Shown here: positions 44,808 through 54,493 of the stretch, piece by piece | Layout of the letters: each line of letters opens with the position of its first letter | How positions within the stretch are numbered: position 1 is the first letter of the stretch | NCBI RefSeq assembly: GCF_030848945.1 | Contig: NZ_JANHAX010000001.1 | Location: 1,116,001-1,180,000, forward strand | Reading direction: 5' to 3' | Source of the DNA: Marimonas arenosa | Lineage (GTDB): Bacteria; Pseudomonadota; Alphaproteobacteria; Rhodobacterales; Rhodobacteraceae | Length of the DNA stretch: 64,000 bases | Program-made: the position numbers and the translations under genes | The notes under the pieces: model-generated | The model's database searches: none | Told to the model about the DNA's origin: nothing | The model's input: the letters and a program-made list of their open reading frames with translations, nothing else

Positions 44808-46760
44808 TTACTCGCCCAGCCCCATCTTGATGTAACCGCTCGGACAGACATCGGCGCAGATGTGGCAGCCGATGCACTTGCCGTAATCGGTGTCCACGTA
44901 GCGCCCGGTCGTCCGGTCGGATTTCTTGACCCGGAACACGGCATCCTGCGGGCAATAGATCACGCAATTGTCGCATTCGAAGCACATGCCGCAGCTCATG
45001 CAGCGGTCGGCCTCTTCGCGGGCTTCCTCGGCATTCGGGCCCAGGATCCGCTCGCCGAAATGCCCCAGAACCGAGTCCGGCCCGATCTCGACTTCCTTGC
45101 GATCGAACCGCGCCTCGTGTTTCCAGTGGCCCAGGAACAGCTCGTCGGCGGGCACGATCTGGTTGTAGGACCGGTCCTCGTAATTGTGCACCGCCCAGTT
45201 GGCGCTGTCGGTGCCGTCGGTCTGCACGTGCTGGTACTCGGCCGGCGCGTGACCGCTTTCCTTCAGCTTTTCCAGAAGGTTGAAGTGGTGCACGTTGACC
45301 TTGGGCAGCTTGCCCAGCGACTCGTGCTTCAGGTAATGGTCGATGGCTTCGGCGGCAATCGACGCCTGCCCCACCGCGGTGGTCAGCAGGTGCGGCTTGA
45401 CGATGTCGCCGGCGACAAAGATGTTTTCGCGGTCGGGCCACTGGAAATGGCCGGTGGCGTTGACCAGACCCCTGCCATTGTCGAGCTCTTCAAGCCCCTT
45501 CAGGTCGCCGGCCTGGCCGATGGCGGCGACGATCAGGTCGGCCTCGATCTCGTGCTCGCTGTTCTCGATGATTTCCATCTTCCCCGACGACCAGTCGGCC
45601 TTGGCCACCTTCAGGGCGCGGGCGCGGCCATCCTCGCCCAGCATCACCTCGACCGGCACCAGGCTGCCGTGGATTTCCACGCCCTCCTCGCGGACGTGCT
45701 TCACCTCCATCTCGGTGGCGGGCATCTTCTCGACCGGGCGGCGATAGATCACCTTCACGTCGGCGCCGTCGCGCTTGGCCACGGTGGCGACGTCATGCGC
45801 GGTATGGCCCAGCACCACGTATTCCGGGCGGTCCTGTTCGTGGCTGTGGGTGATGTGGCCCAGACGGCGGGCCACGGCGGCCACGTCCATCGCGGTGTCG
45901 CCGCCGCCGATCACCAGCACTTTTTGCGACCCGTGTTGCAGGCGGCCGTCGTTGAACGCCTCCAGGAACGCCACGCCGGTGATGCAGTTCGCCGCCTCGC
46001 CCGCGCCGGGGATCGGGATCGGCGTGCCGCTCTGGGCGCCGATGCCGACGAACACGGCGTCGTAGTCCTTCTCGATCTGCTCGAGGCTGATATCCACCCC
46101 GATCTTGACGCCGGTTTTGACCTCGACGCCCATGTCCAGCACCCGCTGGATCTCGCCGTCCAGCACGTCGCGCGGCGTCCGGTAGCCGGGGATGCCATAG
46201 CGCATCATCCCGCCCAGCTTGTCATGCGCTTCGAAGATGGTGCAGGCATGGCCCTTGCGGCGCAGCTGATAGGCCGCGGTCAGCGAGGCGATGCCGCCAC
46301 CGATCAGCGCCACCGACTTGCCGGTATCGGCGCCGGGCGCGCGCAGCTTCAGGCCGGTTTCCAGCGCGTGGTCGCCGATGAAATGCTCGACCGCGTTGAT
46401 GCCGACATTCTGTTCGACCTCGTTGCGGTTGCAGCCATCCTGGCACGGCGCCGGGCAGACCCGGCCCATGATCGCCGGGAACGGGTTGGCGTCGGTCGAG
46501 CGCAGGAAGGCATAGTCCTTCCAGTCCATCTGCTCGCCGCTCTCCAGAACCGGCGGCTGCTCGATGCCGCGCACGATGTTCAGCCAGCCGCGGATGTCCT
46601 CGCCGGCCGGGCACGATCCCTGGCAGGGCGGCGTTCGGTGGATGTAGGTCGGGCACTTGTAGGACGTGTCCTGCTGGAAGATCTTCTCTTCCAGGTCCCA
46701 GTCGTCATGGTCTGCGCCGTCTTCATAGCGGCGGAACGTATGTGCCTTGTCACCATCCAT
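44808..46760 (-). CDS. dsrL: DsrL NAD(P)H:acceptor oxidoreductase, first copy
   Basis: A 650-residue paralog of the following gene with the same domains: cysteine-rich N-terminus (YKCPTYIHRTPPCQGSC), FAD site, pyridine-nucleotide site VLVIGGGDTAMDV (281-293) and C-terminal two-cluster ferredoxin (CMSCGMCFECDNC, CIGCHICADVC). Here the GltD-family phosphate-binding VIYRRPVEKMPA is kept (337-348). The FAD glycine motif reads LIGGGIASLTAAY, with Ile-Ala-Ser instead of Pro-Ala-Gly. It starts 13 bases after dsrK and has a GGGAGAGAG ribosome-binding site. In sulfur oxidisers DsrL is required for sulfur-globule oxidation. Confidence 0.9.
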   Translation of the reverse strand: MDGDKAHTFRRYEDGADHDDWDLEEKIFQQDTSYKCPTYIHRTPPCQGSCPAGEDIRGWLNIVRGIEQPPVLESGEQMDWKDYAFLRSTDANPFPAIMGRVCPAPCQDGCNRNEVEQNVGINAVEHFIGDHALETGLKLRAPGADTGKSVALIGGGIASLTAAYQLRRKGHACTIFEAHDKLGGMMRYGIPGYRTPRDVLDGEIQRVLDMGVEVKTGVKIGVDISLEQIEKDYDAVFVGIGAQSGTPIPIPGAGEAANCITGVAFLEAFNDGRLQHGSQKVLVIGGGDTAMDVAAVARRLGHITHSHEQDRPEYVVLGHTAHDVATVAKRDGADVKVIYRRPVEKMPATEMEVKHVREEGVEIHGSLVPVEVMLGEDGRARALKVAKADWSSGKMEIIENSEHEIEADLIVAAIGQAGDLKGLEELDNGRGLVNATGHFQWPDRENIFVAGDIVKPHLLTTAVGQASIAAEAIDHYLKHESLGKLPKVNVHHFNLLEKLKESGHAPAEYQHVQTDGTDSANWAVHNYEDRSYNQIVPADELFLGHWKHEARFDRKEVEIGPDSVLGHFGERILGPNAEEAREEADRCMSCGMCFECDNCVIYCPQDAVFRVKKSDRTTGRYVDTDYGKCIGCHICADVCPSGYIKMGLGE

Positions 46761-46773
46761 CTTTCTCTCTCCC

Positions 46774-48309
<1,536 letters not shown>

Positions 48310-48312
48310 CGC

Positions 48313-49035
48313 TCAGCTCTCCAGTTTCTTCGCCCAGGGGGCGATGTGGCGCACTTCGCGCGGGTTATCCACCTGGTTGCGGGACGGGCTGAAGAACACG
48401 CCCGGCGCATGCAGCAGTTTGGAAATCGGGAAGATGATCATCAGCGCCGCCACCGCGCCGAGATGCACCAGCAGGATCGGGTCGGTCGGCAGGGTCTCGA
48501 TCCTGAGTCGCATCAGTCCCAGCATGAACGCCTTGACCTGGATGATGTCGGTGTGGACCACGAACCGCATCATCATGCCCGATCCGACGATCAGCACCAG
48601 CAGCGCCAGCATCAGGTGATCGCTGGGGTTCGAGATGTAGCGGATGCGTTCGACCAGAAAACGCCGCGCCCACAGGCCCAGCAGGCCGAAAAGCATGGCA
48701 AAGCTTGCATAGGTGCCGAACGGCTGCGCCAGGCTCACCCACCACGACACGTCCCACTGGAAATAGCGGATGTGCCGGATCAGAACCAGCCACATGCCCA
48801 TGTGGAAGGCCCAGCCGAACAACCAGATCCACTTGTTCGACTTGAACAGGCTTTCGAAAAATATCACTTCGCGGAACATCCGCAGCACCACGCCCGTGCG
48901 CGTCGTCGGCGCCGGGGTCGTCGGAATCTTCAGCGGCGCCGGCGTGCGGGCGTATTTGCGGATTTTCATAGCCAGGCCTACGACCAGCAGAACGGTCGCG
49001 ACCCAGAATAGAATAGCGTATAGCGCAGAGATCAC
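48313..49035 (-). CDS. dsrM: DsrM, NarI-like b-type cytochrome subunit
   Basis: A 240-residue membrane protein with five to six spans and conserved histidines that can bind two b hemes (GWAFHMGMWLVLIRHIRYF, LVHLGAVAALMI). It transfers electrons from DsrK to the quinone pool. The start is GTG at 49035, supported by GGGAGGAG five bases before it. It is separated from dsrC by 98 bp that contain a strong hairpin. Confidence 0.9.
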   Translation of the reverse strand: MISALYAILFWVATVLLVVGLAMKIRKYARTPAPLKIPTTPAPTTRTGVVLRMFREVIFFESLFKSNKWIWLFGWAFHMGMWLVLIRHIRYFQWDVSWWVSLAQPFGTYASFAMLFGLLGLWARRFLVERIRYISNPSDHLMLALLVLIVGSGMMMRFVVHTDIIQVKAFMLGLMRLRIETLPTDPILLVHLGAVAALMIIFPISKLLHAPGVFFSPSRNQVDNPREVRHIAPWAKKLES

Positions 49036-49090
49036 GCGGACTCCTCCCGTGGCTTTCGCGTAAGCTTCTGGTTTTAAATCTTTTTCCCGT

Positions 49091-49114
49091 CCGGCCGGGG
49101 ATCATCCCGGCCGG
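49091..49114 (-). other. Strong hairpin between dsrC and dsrM
   Basis: A perfect 9-bp stem CCGGCCGGG/CCCGGCCGG with a 6-base loop lies about 20 bases after the dsrC stop. On the minus strand it is followed by A-rich rather than T-rich sequence, so it is more likely a 3' stabiliser or processing site for the upstream mRNA than a terminator. Confidence 0.6.
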
Positions 49115-49133
49115 AACAGATCGGGCGTCCGGA

Positions 49134-49469
49134 TTAGACGCAGCCCGTCGGCTTGGGCAGACCGGCGATCTTACAGGCTTGTTTGGCCGGGCCATAGGGG
49201 AACAACTCGTACATGTACTTGTTGTTGCCCACGTCCGGACCCATCGATTTCTTGATCGCTTTGATCAGCACGCGCACGGCCGGGGCAATCTGGTACTCGT
49301 CATAGTATTCCCGCAGGAAGTTCACGACGGCCCAGTGCTCGTCGGTCATCTGGATATTCTCGGCGTCGGCGATCACCTGAGCCAGATCTTTGGACCAGTC
49401 GGAAAGGTTGGTGATGTAGCCTTCTTCGTCATGCTCAACGGCGGTGCCGTTCACGTCATACGATGCCAT
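49134..49469 (-). CDS. dsrC: DsrC, sulfur-carrier protein (TusE family)
   Basis: A 111-residue protein with the flexible C-terminal arm ending KIAGLPKPTGCV. Both functional cysteines are present, Cys99 and the penultimate Cys110, eleven apart, which separates true DsrC from TusE (which has only the last one). It carries the persulfide or trisulfide that DsrAB oxidises. A GAGGAG ribosome-binding site precedes the ATG. Its distance to both neighbours and the hairpin after it fit the high, separate expression known for dsrC. Confidence 0.96.
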   Translation of the reverse strand: MASYDVNGTAVEHDEEGYITNLSDWSKDLAQVIADAENIQMTDEHWAVVNFLREYYDEYQIAPAVRVLIKAIKKSMGPDVGNNKYMYELFPYGPAKQACKIAGLPKPTGCV

Positions 49470-49514
49470 TGTTTAGTTCTCCTCACATAAGTTGCCCGTC
49501 AATGGGCTATTTCC

Positions 49515-49823
49515 TCAAAGCCAGGCTTGCGTCCGGTCGGTTTCGGCGACCAGATCGACAAAGCCATCATACCCTACTGCGCTGACGCCTTCCACAAGGC
49601 GTCCTGCGTCAAGGCCGCGCGCCTCCAGATCCTCGGTCAGCACGCAGATATTAAGCGAAGCGGCTTTCGCCGCAACGGCGTCCGACAGGCCCGTGCCCGC
49701 CATACCGCCATAGACGCCATCCTCGATCATCAGGATCGCATCGCCGTCTTTCGCATGGTTGATGCAGCTCAGAAGAGTCTGCGTCATGAAGGGCGATTTG
49801 TTGACTGTGTGTAGCGTTGCCAT
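49515..49823 (-). CDS. dsrH: DsrH, TusB-like subunit of the DsrEFH sulfurtransferase
   Basis: A 102-residue protein beginning ATLHTVNKSPF as in TusB/DsrH, with Cys20 in the conserved position (LLSCINHAK) and VLTEDLEARG later. It forms the heterohexamer with DsrE and DsrF that passes sulfur to DsrC. The ATG at 49823 follows AGGGGG; a TTG two codons earlier is possible but unlikely. Confidence 0.92.
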   Translation of the reverse strand: MATLHTVNKSPFMTQTLLSCINHAKDGDAILMIEDGVYGGMAGTGLSDAVAAKAASLNICVLTEDLEARGLDAGRLVEGVSAVGYDGFVDLVAETDRTQAWL

Positions 49824-49836
49824 TCTCAATCCCCCT

Positions 49837-50244
49837 TCAGAAGCTCAGAACCACGTCCTGATCGGACATGATATCGACCATCTCGGCACGTGAAACGATA
49901 CGGATCGAGGGCTTCTCTTCCCAGTCATCGTCTTCGTCTTCGTACATGATCTCCTGGAGATCGGCCTCGGACAGGCCACGCTCTTCCAGGCTCTCCTTCT
50001 CGACATAGAGCTTGGTGACGTCATAGTCGCCCAGCGCCCGGAAGGTCGGCGAGAAGTTTTTCACGCCCAGCCCGTCGGTTTTCTGACCCTTGGTCAGCTG
50101 GAAAACGCCGTCATCGAGGAAGGCCAGCGAAACGTCCTGTTCGAACGCCGCACCGATCAGCACAACTTCCAGGCTTTCCAGCGCGTAAATCGTCCCGTAC
50201 GGCGCCCTGCGGTTCACGTAGAGGAATTTCTTCGTATCAGACAT
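49837..50244 (-). CDS. dsrF: DsrF, TusC-like subunit of DsrEFH
   Basis: A 135-residue protein with the DsrE fold, starting KKFLYVNRRAPYGTIYALES and having LIGAAFEQDVSLAFLDDGVFQL in the core, as in DsrF/TusC. It has no cysteine, in line with a structural role in the hexamer. The ATG at 50244 is supported by GGGGGAAG upstream. The middle of an E-F-H set present only in sulfur-oxidising dsr clusters. Confidence 0.92.
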   Translation of the reverse strand: MSDTKKFLYVNRRAPYGTIYALESLEVVLIGAAFEQDVSLAFLDDGVFQLTKGQKTDGLGVKNFSPTFRALGDYDVTKLYVEKESLEERGLSEADLQEIMYEDEDDDWEEKPSIRIVSRAEMVDIMSDQDVVLSF

Positions 50245-50255
50245 GATCTTCCCCC

Positions 50256-50648
50256 TTAGTCCCCGAAGGTCACCAGACGGTCGGTCTGGATCCCCATTTC
50301 GATGAGTTGCCCAAGGCCGGAAATCCGGAACCCTTCGGCGATGTTGTTGGCGTCCTTGCCCTGGCGGCTGGCCTCGTTCTCGTCGAGGATGCCGCGGCGC
50401 TGGGCCGCGGCGATGCACACGACAAGGTCGACCCCGTGTTCCGCTGCAAGCGCCGTCCACTGTTTCTGGATATTGCGCTCGTCCTGCGGCGGAACACTCA
50501 GCCGGGTCGAGACATTCACGCCGTCGTGGTAAAAGAACACGCGCGGCACTTCATGCCCCTTGGCAATCGCGGATTTGACGAAGTTATAGGCCGTGTCCGC
50601 CGCTTCATGCGTATACGGCCCTTCGCTGATCAATACTCCAAATTTCAC
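50256..50648 (-). CDS. dsrE: DsrE, TusD-like active subunit of DsrEFH
   Basis: A 130-residue protein with the catalytic Cys78 in VVCIAAAQRRGI, the same number as the active cysteine of Allochromatium DsrE. It takes sulfur from TusA and gives it to DsrC. The start is GTG at 50648 with a GGAG seven bases upstream; no nearby ATG fits. Presence of DsrEFH marks the pathway as oxidative. Confidence 0.94.
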   Translation of the reverse strand: MKFGVLISEGPYTHEAADTAYNFVKSAIAKGHEVPRVFFYHDGVNVSTRLSVPPQDERNIQKQWTALAAEHGVDLVVCIAAAQRRGILDENEASRQGKDANNIAEGFRISGLGQLIEMGIQTDRLVTFGD

Positions 50649-50663
50649 TTTGATCTCCGCGAC

Positions 50664-51743
50664 TTAGAAGTGGATATGCGCCGACATGTTCATCGTCTTG
50701 CGCGCACCTGTCCAGGTGTCGAGGTGGTGCTTGGTGAACGCCAGGCCGGTCATGTCGAAGAACCGGTTCCAGCCGATCCGCTCGATCCACTCACCCATGC
50801 GCTCCCAATGCTTGGCGTCCTTCTTGTAGGCATTGATGATCTTGCCCACCACGTCCTTCACTTCCGGCCAGTGTGGCGCGTTGTTCGGGAGGTTGGCGAC
50901 CGCCAGCTTGTGGAACGTCGGCTTCGAGCGGGCATTCGAGTGCTTGCCACCCACCCAGATCGCGATCTTGGTCGAGTCGTCACCGTTGATCTGCATCGGC
51001 GGGCACGGCGGATAGCAGGCACCGCAGCAGACACACTTCTTCTCGTCCACTTCGAGCGACGGCTTGCCGTTCACCATCGCCGGCCGGATCGCCGCCACCG
51101 GGCAGCGGGCCACAACGGCGGGGCGCTCACAGACGTTGGCGACCAGATCGTGGTTGATCTTCGGCGGCTTGGTGTACTGCACGTTGACCGCGATGTCGCC
51201 CTGGCCGCCGCAGTTGATCTGGCAGCACGACGTGGTGATGCGCACGCGGTTCGGCATCTTCTCCTGCACGAACTCGTCATGCAGCAGATCCATCAGGCCC
51301 TTGACCACGCCCGAGGCGTCGGTGCCGGGGATGTCGCAGTGCAGCCAACCCTGGGTGTGGCTGACCATCGAAACCGACGCGCCGGTACCGCCCACGGGAA
51401 AGCCTTCGGCCTGCAGTTTTTCGATCAGCGGCGCCACTTTCGCTTCATCGTCCACCATATACTCAATGTTCGAGCGGGTGGTGAAGCGGATGTGGCCGTC
51501 GGCATACTCGTCGCCGATGTCGCAGAGCTTGCGGATGGTGAACACGTCCATCTGGCGCTGGGTGCCAGCGCGGACGGTCCAGATTTCGTCGCCCGACTTG
51601 GCGACGTGGTGAAGAACACCGGGGCGCGGACGGTCGTGCCAGTCCCAGTTGCCGTAGTTCTTCTTCATGATCGGGTGCATGTAGGGGAACGGATCGGGGA
51701 CCCCGACTTCGTCCGGCATGCGCGGTGTGGCTGCTTCTGTCAT
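50664..51743 (-). CDS. dsrB: DsrB, reverse dissimilatory sulfite reductase beta subunit
   Basis: A 359-residue subunit holding catalytic siroheme-[4Fe-4S]. The conserved TTSCCQINCGGQG motif and a ferredoxin insert (CVCCGACYPPC) are intact. With DsrA it oxidises DsrC-bound sulfur to sulfite in the cytoplasm. GGAGGAG lies a few bases before the ATG. The 73 bp from dsrA hold a hairpin and no gene. Confidence 0.96.
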   Translation of the reverse strand: MTEAATPRMPDEVGVPDPFPYMHPIMKKNYGNWDWHDRPRPGVLHHVAKSGDEIWTVRAGTQRQMDVFTIRKLCDIGDEYADGHIRFTTRSNIEYMVDDEAKVAPLIEKLQAEGFPVGGTGASVSMVSHTQGWLHCDIPGTDASGVVKGLMDLLHDEFVQEKMPNRVRITTSCCQINCGGQGDIAVNVQYTKPPKINHDLVANVCERPAVVARCPVAAIRPAMVNGKPSLEVDEKKCVCCGACYPPCPPMQINGDDSTKIAIWVGGKHSNARSKPTFHKLAVANLPNNAPHWPEVKDVVGKIINAYKKDAKHWERMGEWIERIGWNRFFDMTGLAFTKHHLDTWTGARKTMNMSAHIHF

Positions 51744-51757
51744 GTCTCTCCTCCATG

Positions 51758-51784
51758 CCTGCCGCCGATTTGCTCAGCGGCAGG
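51758..51784 (-). other. Hairpin between dsrA and dsrB
   Basis: CCTGCCGC/GCGGCAGG with an 11-base loop sits in the 73-bp gap. There is no T-run; a role in balancing dsrA and dsrB mRNA is possible. Confidence 0.4.
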
Positions 51785-51816
51785 AGCAATTAAAGTCCTG
51801 GAATGTGGCGCGCCGA

Positions 51817-53115
51817 TTACTCGGCGCTGATCTGAAGACCGGCGTCGCGCGCCTTGCGCTCGAACCACTTATCGGCTTCGTCGTCGAAGTCGTCGGTCCG
51901 GACATAGCACGAGGTCCGCGGGTGGTTGACCATGTTGGGATCGGGTTCGATCTCAAGCGCTTCGAGGAAGGCCGGCAGACCGATCCGGTCGATGGTTTCA
52001 CCCACACGCTCGTGTTCCAGCGCGTTGTCGGCGAAGAACTCCACCACGTTTTCCGCGAATTCTTCAAGCTTTTCAAAGTCTTCGTCGGTTTCCAGCTTCA
52101 TGAACGGCACCACCATGATGCCCATCAGGTCGCCGATCTTGAGCGAGCGCTTACCGCCGATCATGATCGAGATACCGCGGTCATCACCCGGGCTCAGCGC
52201 CTTGGTCATGACGTTGATGCAGTGCATGCAGCGCACGCAGCTGGGGTTGTCGATTTCCAGGGTGTCGTCGTCATTGAGCGAGATCGCGCGGGTCGGGCAC
52301 ATGTTCACGACCGTGTCGATCATGTATTTACGGCCGACCTTGTCGATGTGCTTCTTGACTTCGTCCTGGTTGATCTTGATCTCGTCGCGCCACGTGCCGA
52401 TCACGGCGAAGTCGGCCCGGTGGATCGCGTTCACACAGTCGTTGGCACAGCCCGAGAACTTGAACTTGAACTTGTAGGGCAGCGACGGACGATGCATCTC
52501 GTCCAGCAGGCTGTTGATGATGGTGCGGTGCGCACGCACCTCGTCATAGCAGGACTGCTCGCAGCGGGCGTGGCCGACGCAGGACATCGCGGTCCGCAGG
52601 GCCGGGCCGGCGCCGCCGAGGTCGAAACCGATCTCGTTCAACGCGTCAAAGGCTTTCTGCGTGCCTTCGGTGTCGGTACCCTGGAACATGATGTCGCCCG
52701 ACTGGCCGTGGAACGCGATCAGGCCCGAGCCATGCTCTTCCCAGATGTCGCAGAACTTGCGCAGGATCTCGGTGTCATAGTGATAGCCTGCCGGTGGCAT
52801 CACCCGCAGGGTGTGGAATTCTTTCGATTCCGGGAACTGGCTTGCTACTTCCGAGAAGCGCGGAATGATGCCGCCGCCGTAGCCGAAGACCGACACGGTG
52901 CCGCCCTTCCAGAAACCGAGGCGTTTCTCGTAGGAGTGGTTCAGCTGGCCCAGCAGGTCATTCATGATCCGCCGGTTGCTGTCGGTGCCTTCGTCACGCA
53001 GGCGCTTCAGACCGGTCACGAAGCTCGGCCAGGGGCCGTCTTCCAGTTGGTCCAGATGGGGCGTCGGATGAACATCCTTGCCGTCTACAGTTTTTGTCGC
53101 GTCGCCGTCTTTCAC
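51817..53115 (-). CDS. dsrA: DsrA, reverse dissimilatory sulfite reductase alpha subunit
   Basis: A 432-residue subunit of DsrAB. The siroheme-cluster cysteines are visible in CVGHARCEQSC and SGCANDC, and the ferredoxin domain in CPTRAIS and CVRCMHC. The start is GTG at 53115, with GGGAGG six bases before it; the ATG at 53120 is out of frame. First gene of the long dsr operon, with its promoter at 53258-53285. Confidence 0.96.
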   Translation of the reverse strand: MKDGDATKTVDGKDVHPTPHLDQLEDGPWPSFVTGLKRLRDEGTDSNRRIMNDLLGQLNHSYEKRLGFWKGGTVSVFGYGGGIIPRFSEVASQFPESKEFHTLRVMPPAGYHYDTEILRKFCDIWEEHGSGLIAFHGQSGDIMFQGTDTEGTQKAFDALNEIGFDLGGAGPALRTAMSCVGHARCEQSCYDEVRAHRTIINSLLDEMHRPSLPYKFKFKFSGCANDCVNAIHRADFAVIGTWRDEIKINQDEVKKHIDKVGRKYMIDTVVNMCPTRAISLNDDDTLEIDNPSCVRCMHCINVMTKALSPGDDRGISIMIGGKRSLKIGDLMGIMVVPFMKLETDEDFEKLEEFAENVVEFFADNALEHERVGETIDRIGLPAFLEALEIEPDPNMVNHPRTSCYVRTDDFDDEADKWFERKARDAGLQISAE

Positions 53116-53257
53116 AACATCCTCCCAGATCTAGCTGCGGTTTGAACCGACAGGGTTCGGCTTCGGGATTTTCCTGATAAAGGTGGACATCCAGTTAAGG
53201 ATATCCGCCTAAGGGAAACGTCCCAGACCCGTGCCGGCATGGCATGTGCTCTTTCCA

Positions 53258-53285
53258 TCTATACATTACGATAAACGAATGTAAA
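53258..53285 (-). promoter_or_regulatory. dsr operon promoter with an embedded ArsR/SqrR-like operator
   Basis: On the minus strand TTTACA (53285-53280) and TATAGA (53263-53258) are 16 bases apart. The spacer holds the dyad TACATT-N10-AATGTA (53262-53283), whose core ATTA-CGATAAAC-GAAT (53265-53280) matches ATTC-N8-GAAT at 7 of 8 half-site bases. A bound repressor would exclude RNA polymerase. The leader to dsrA would be about 130 nt. Confidence 0.6.
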
Positions 53286-53300
53286 AAACAAAAGGCACTC

Positions 53301-53337
53301 TCAGATACGCTTTATACTACTTTGTCGCAGTATCTGA
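53301..53337. promoter_or_regulatory. Perfect 8-bp inverted repeat upstream of the TauD-like gene
   Basis: TCAGATAC (53301-53308) and GTATCTGA (53330-53337) are separated by 21 AT-rich bases and end 41 bases before the TauD-like start. It may be an operator or an RNA hairpin in the leader. Confidence 0.4.
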
Positions 53338-53378
53338 AAGTTAAAATACATGTGGGATGCACGAAAAAGGTCGCCGCT

Positions 53379-54296
53379 ATGTTACAGAAACATGAAGAAA
53401 ATCAGAAATTTGACTGGACCGACCTCGACAGCGACGCCGGCTATGCGGACTGGCGTGCGACAAAATTGAGCAGGGCGGAAAAATGCCTAAATCTGGCCCC
53501 AGTGGCCCTGTCTGACCTGTCAAATCCCTCCGAATCTGAGCGCGACGAGATCGTCCGGCGCTGCCGCGAGAGCAATTTCGCGCTCTATTCCAGCCCCCCG
53601 GCGCAAGATGATTCCACCATCCGCCGCCAACTGCGCAGCTTCGCCGACGCTTTCGGTCTGCGCATCGCCGAGGCGCACCGCTCGGGGGGCGAGGAGGGCA
53701 TCGTCGCGCTGCGGGTCTCGAATGCGCCCAGCCAACGCGGCTACATCCCCTACTCGACCAAGGGCATGAACTGGCACACCGATGGCTACTATAATGCGCC
53801 CGACAACCTGATTTCCGCCTTCGTGCTGCATTGCTTCCAACAGGCGGCTGCGGGCGGCACCAACGATATCCTGGATCCGGAAATCCTCTATATCCGCCTG
53901 CGCGACGACCATCCGGCGTATCTCAATGCGCTGATGCACCCACAGGCGATGACCATTCCGGAAAATGTCGAAGAAGACGGCTCGGTCCGCCCGGTCTCGG
54001 TTGGTCCGGTCTTCTATCCCGATGCCGCCACCGGCCGGATGCAGATGCGCTATACCGCCCGAACCCGCTCGATCGAATGGCGCGACGACCCGGCCACCCG
54101 CGAGGCCGAGGCCTGGCTGCGCGAATACCTGCCCGCGGGCGACCCGCTCATGGTGCGCGTCCGACTTGAACCGGGACAGGGCGTGCTTAATAACAATGTA
54201 CTGCACAACCGCACGGCTTTCGAAAACGGATCCGACGCCGACCATACCCGCGTCATTTTCCGGGTCCGCTTCCACAACCGCATAGGAGACACCTGA
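53379..54296 (+). CDS. TauD/TfdA-family Fe(II)/2-oxoglutarate dioxygenase
   Basis: A 305-residue non-heme iron enzyme. The facial triad is present: His133 and Asp135 in NWHTDGYY and the distal His276 in NNVLHNRTAF; Arg291 or Arg295 near the end would bind 2-oxoglutarate. The ATG at 53379 follows AAAAAGG; a longer open frame upstream is AT-rich and unlike the family. TauD itself releases sulfite from taurine, but this protein could act on another substrate. It is divergent from dsrA and overlaps the next gene (TGATG), so it heads an operon ending in cysG. A role in feeding sulfite or in siroheme or DsrC modification is open. Confidence 0.82.
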   Translation: MLQKHEENQKFDWTDLDSDAGYADWRATKLSRAEKCLNLAPVALSDLSNPSESERDEIVRRCRESNFALYSSPPAQDDSTIRRQLRSFADAFGLRIAEAHRSGGEEGIVALRVSNAPSQRGYIPYSTKGMNWHTDGYYNAPDNLISAFVLHCFQQAAAGGTNDILDPEILYIRLRDDHPAYLNALMHPQAMTIPENVEEDGSVRPVSVGPVFYPDAATGRMQMRYTARTRSIEWRDDPATREAEAWLREYLPAGDPLMVRVRLEPGQGVLNNNVLHNRTAFENGSDADHTRVIFRVRFHNRIGDT

Positions 54297-54493
54297 TGGC
54301 CAAACTCAGCGACCTCATCATCGGCCACCCCGATGTCACCAGCTTTGCCGAGCTCGAAAAGCTCGTTCAACACCTCGGTGCCTCGGGCGAGATGTTCATG
54401 GAGTTCGACCTCAAGCCCGACTACCGCGACACGCCGCGCAAGTGGGAATGGGCACTTGAATCGGCTTTCACTCGGGGGCTGGACTATGAATGA
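54296..54493 (+). CDS. Small protein of unknown function, dsr-associated
   Basis: A 65-residue acidic protein with no motif I recognise: no cysteine, no membrane span, a possible helix around residues 16-30 (FAELEKLVQHLGASG) and the aromatic end KWEWALESAFTRGLDYE. Its ATG overlaps the TauD-like stop and its end overlaps the next gene by eight bases, which strongly suggests that it is real and co-translated. Confidence 0.65.
   Translation: MAKLSDLIIGHPDVTSFAELEKLVQHLGASGEMFMEFDLKPDYRDTPRKWEWALESAFTRGLDYE

Noticed and set aside
42815..46760. Tandem dsrL as an assembly duplication
   Set aside because: The two genes differ throughout, including at functional motifs, so they are real paralogs rather than a repeated read region.
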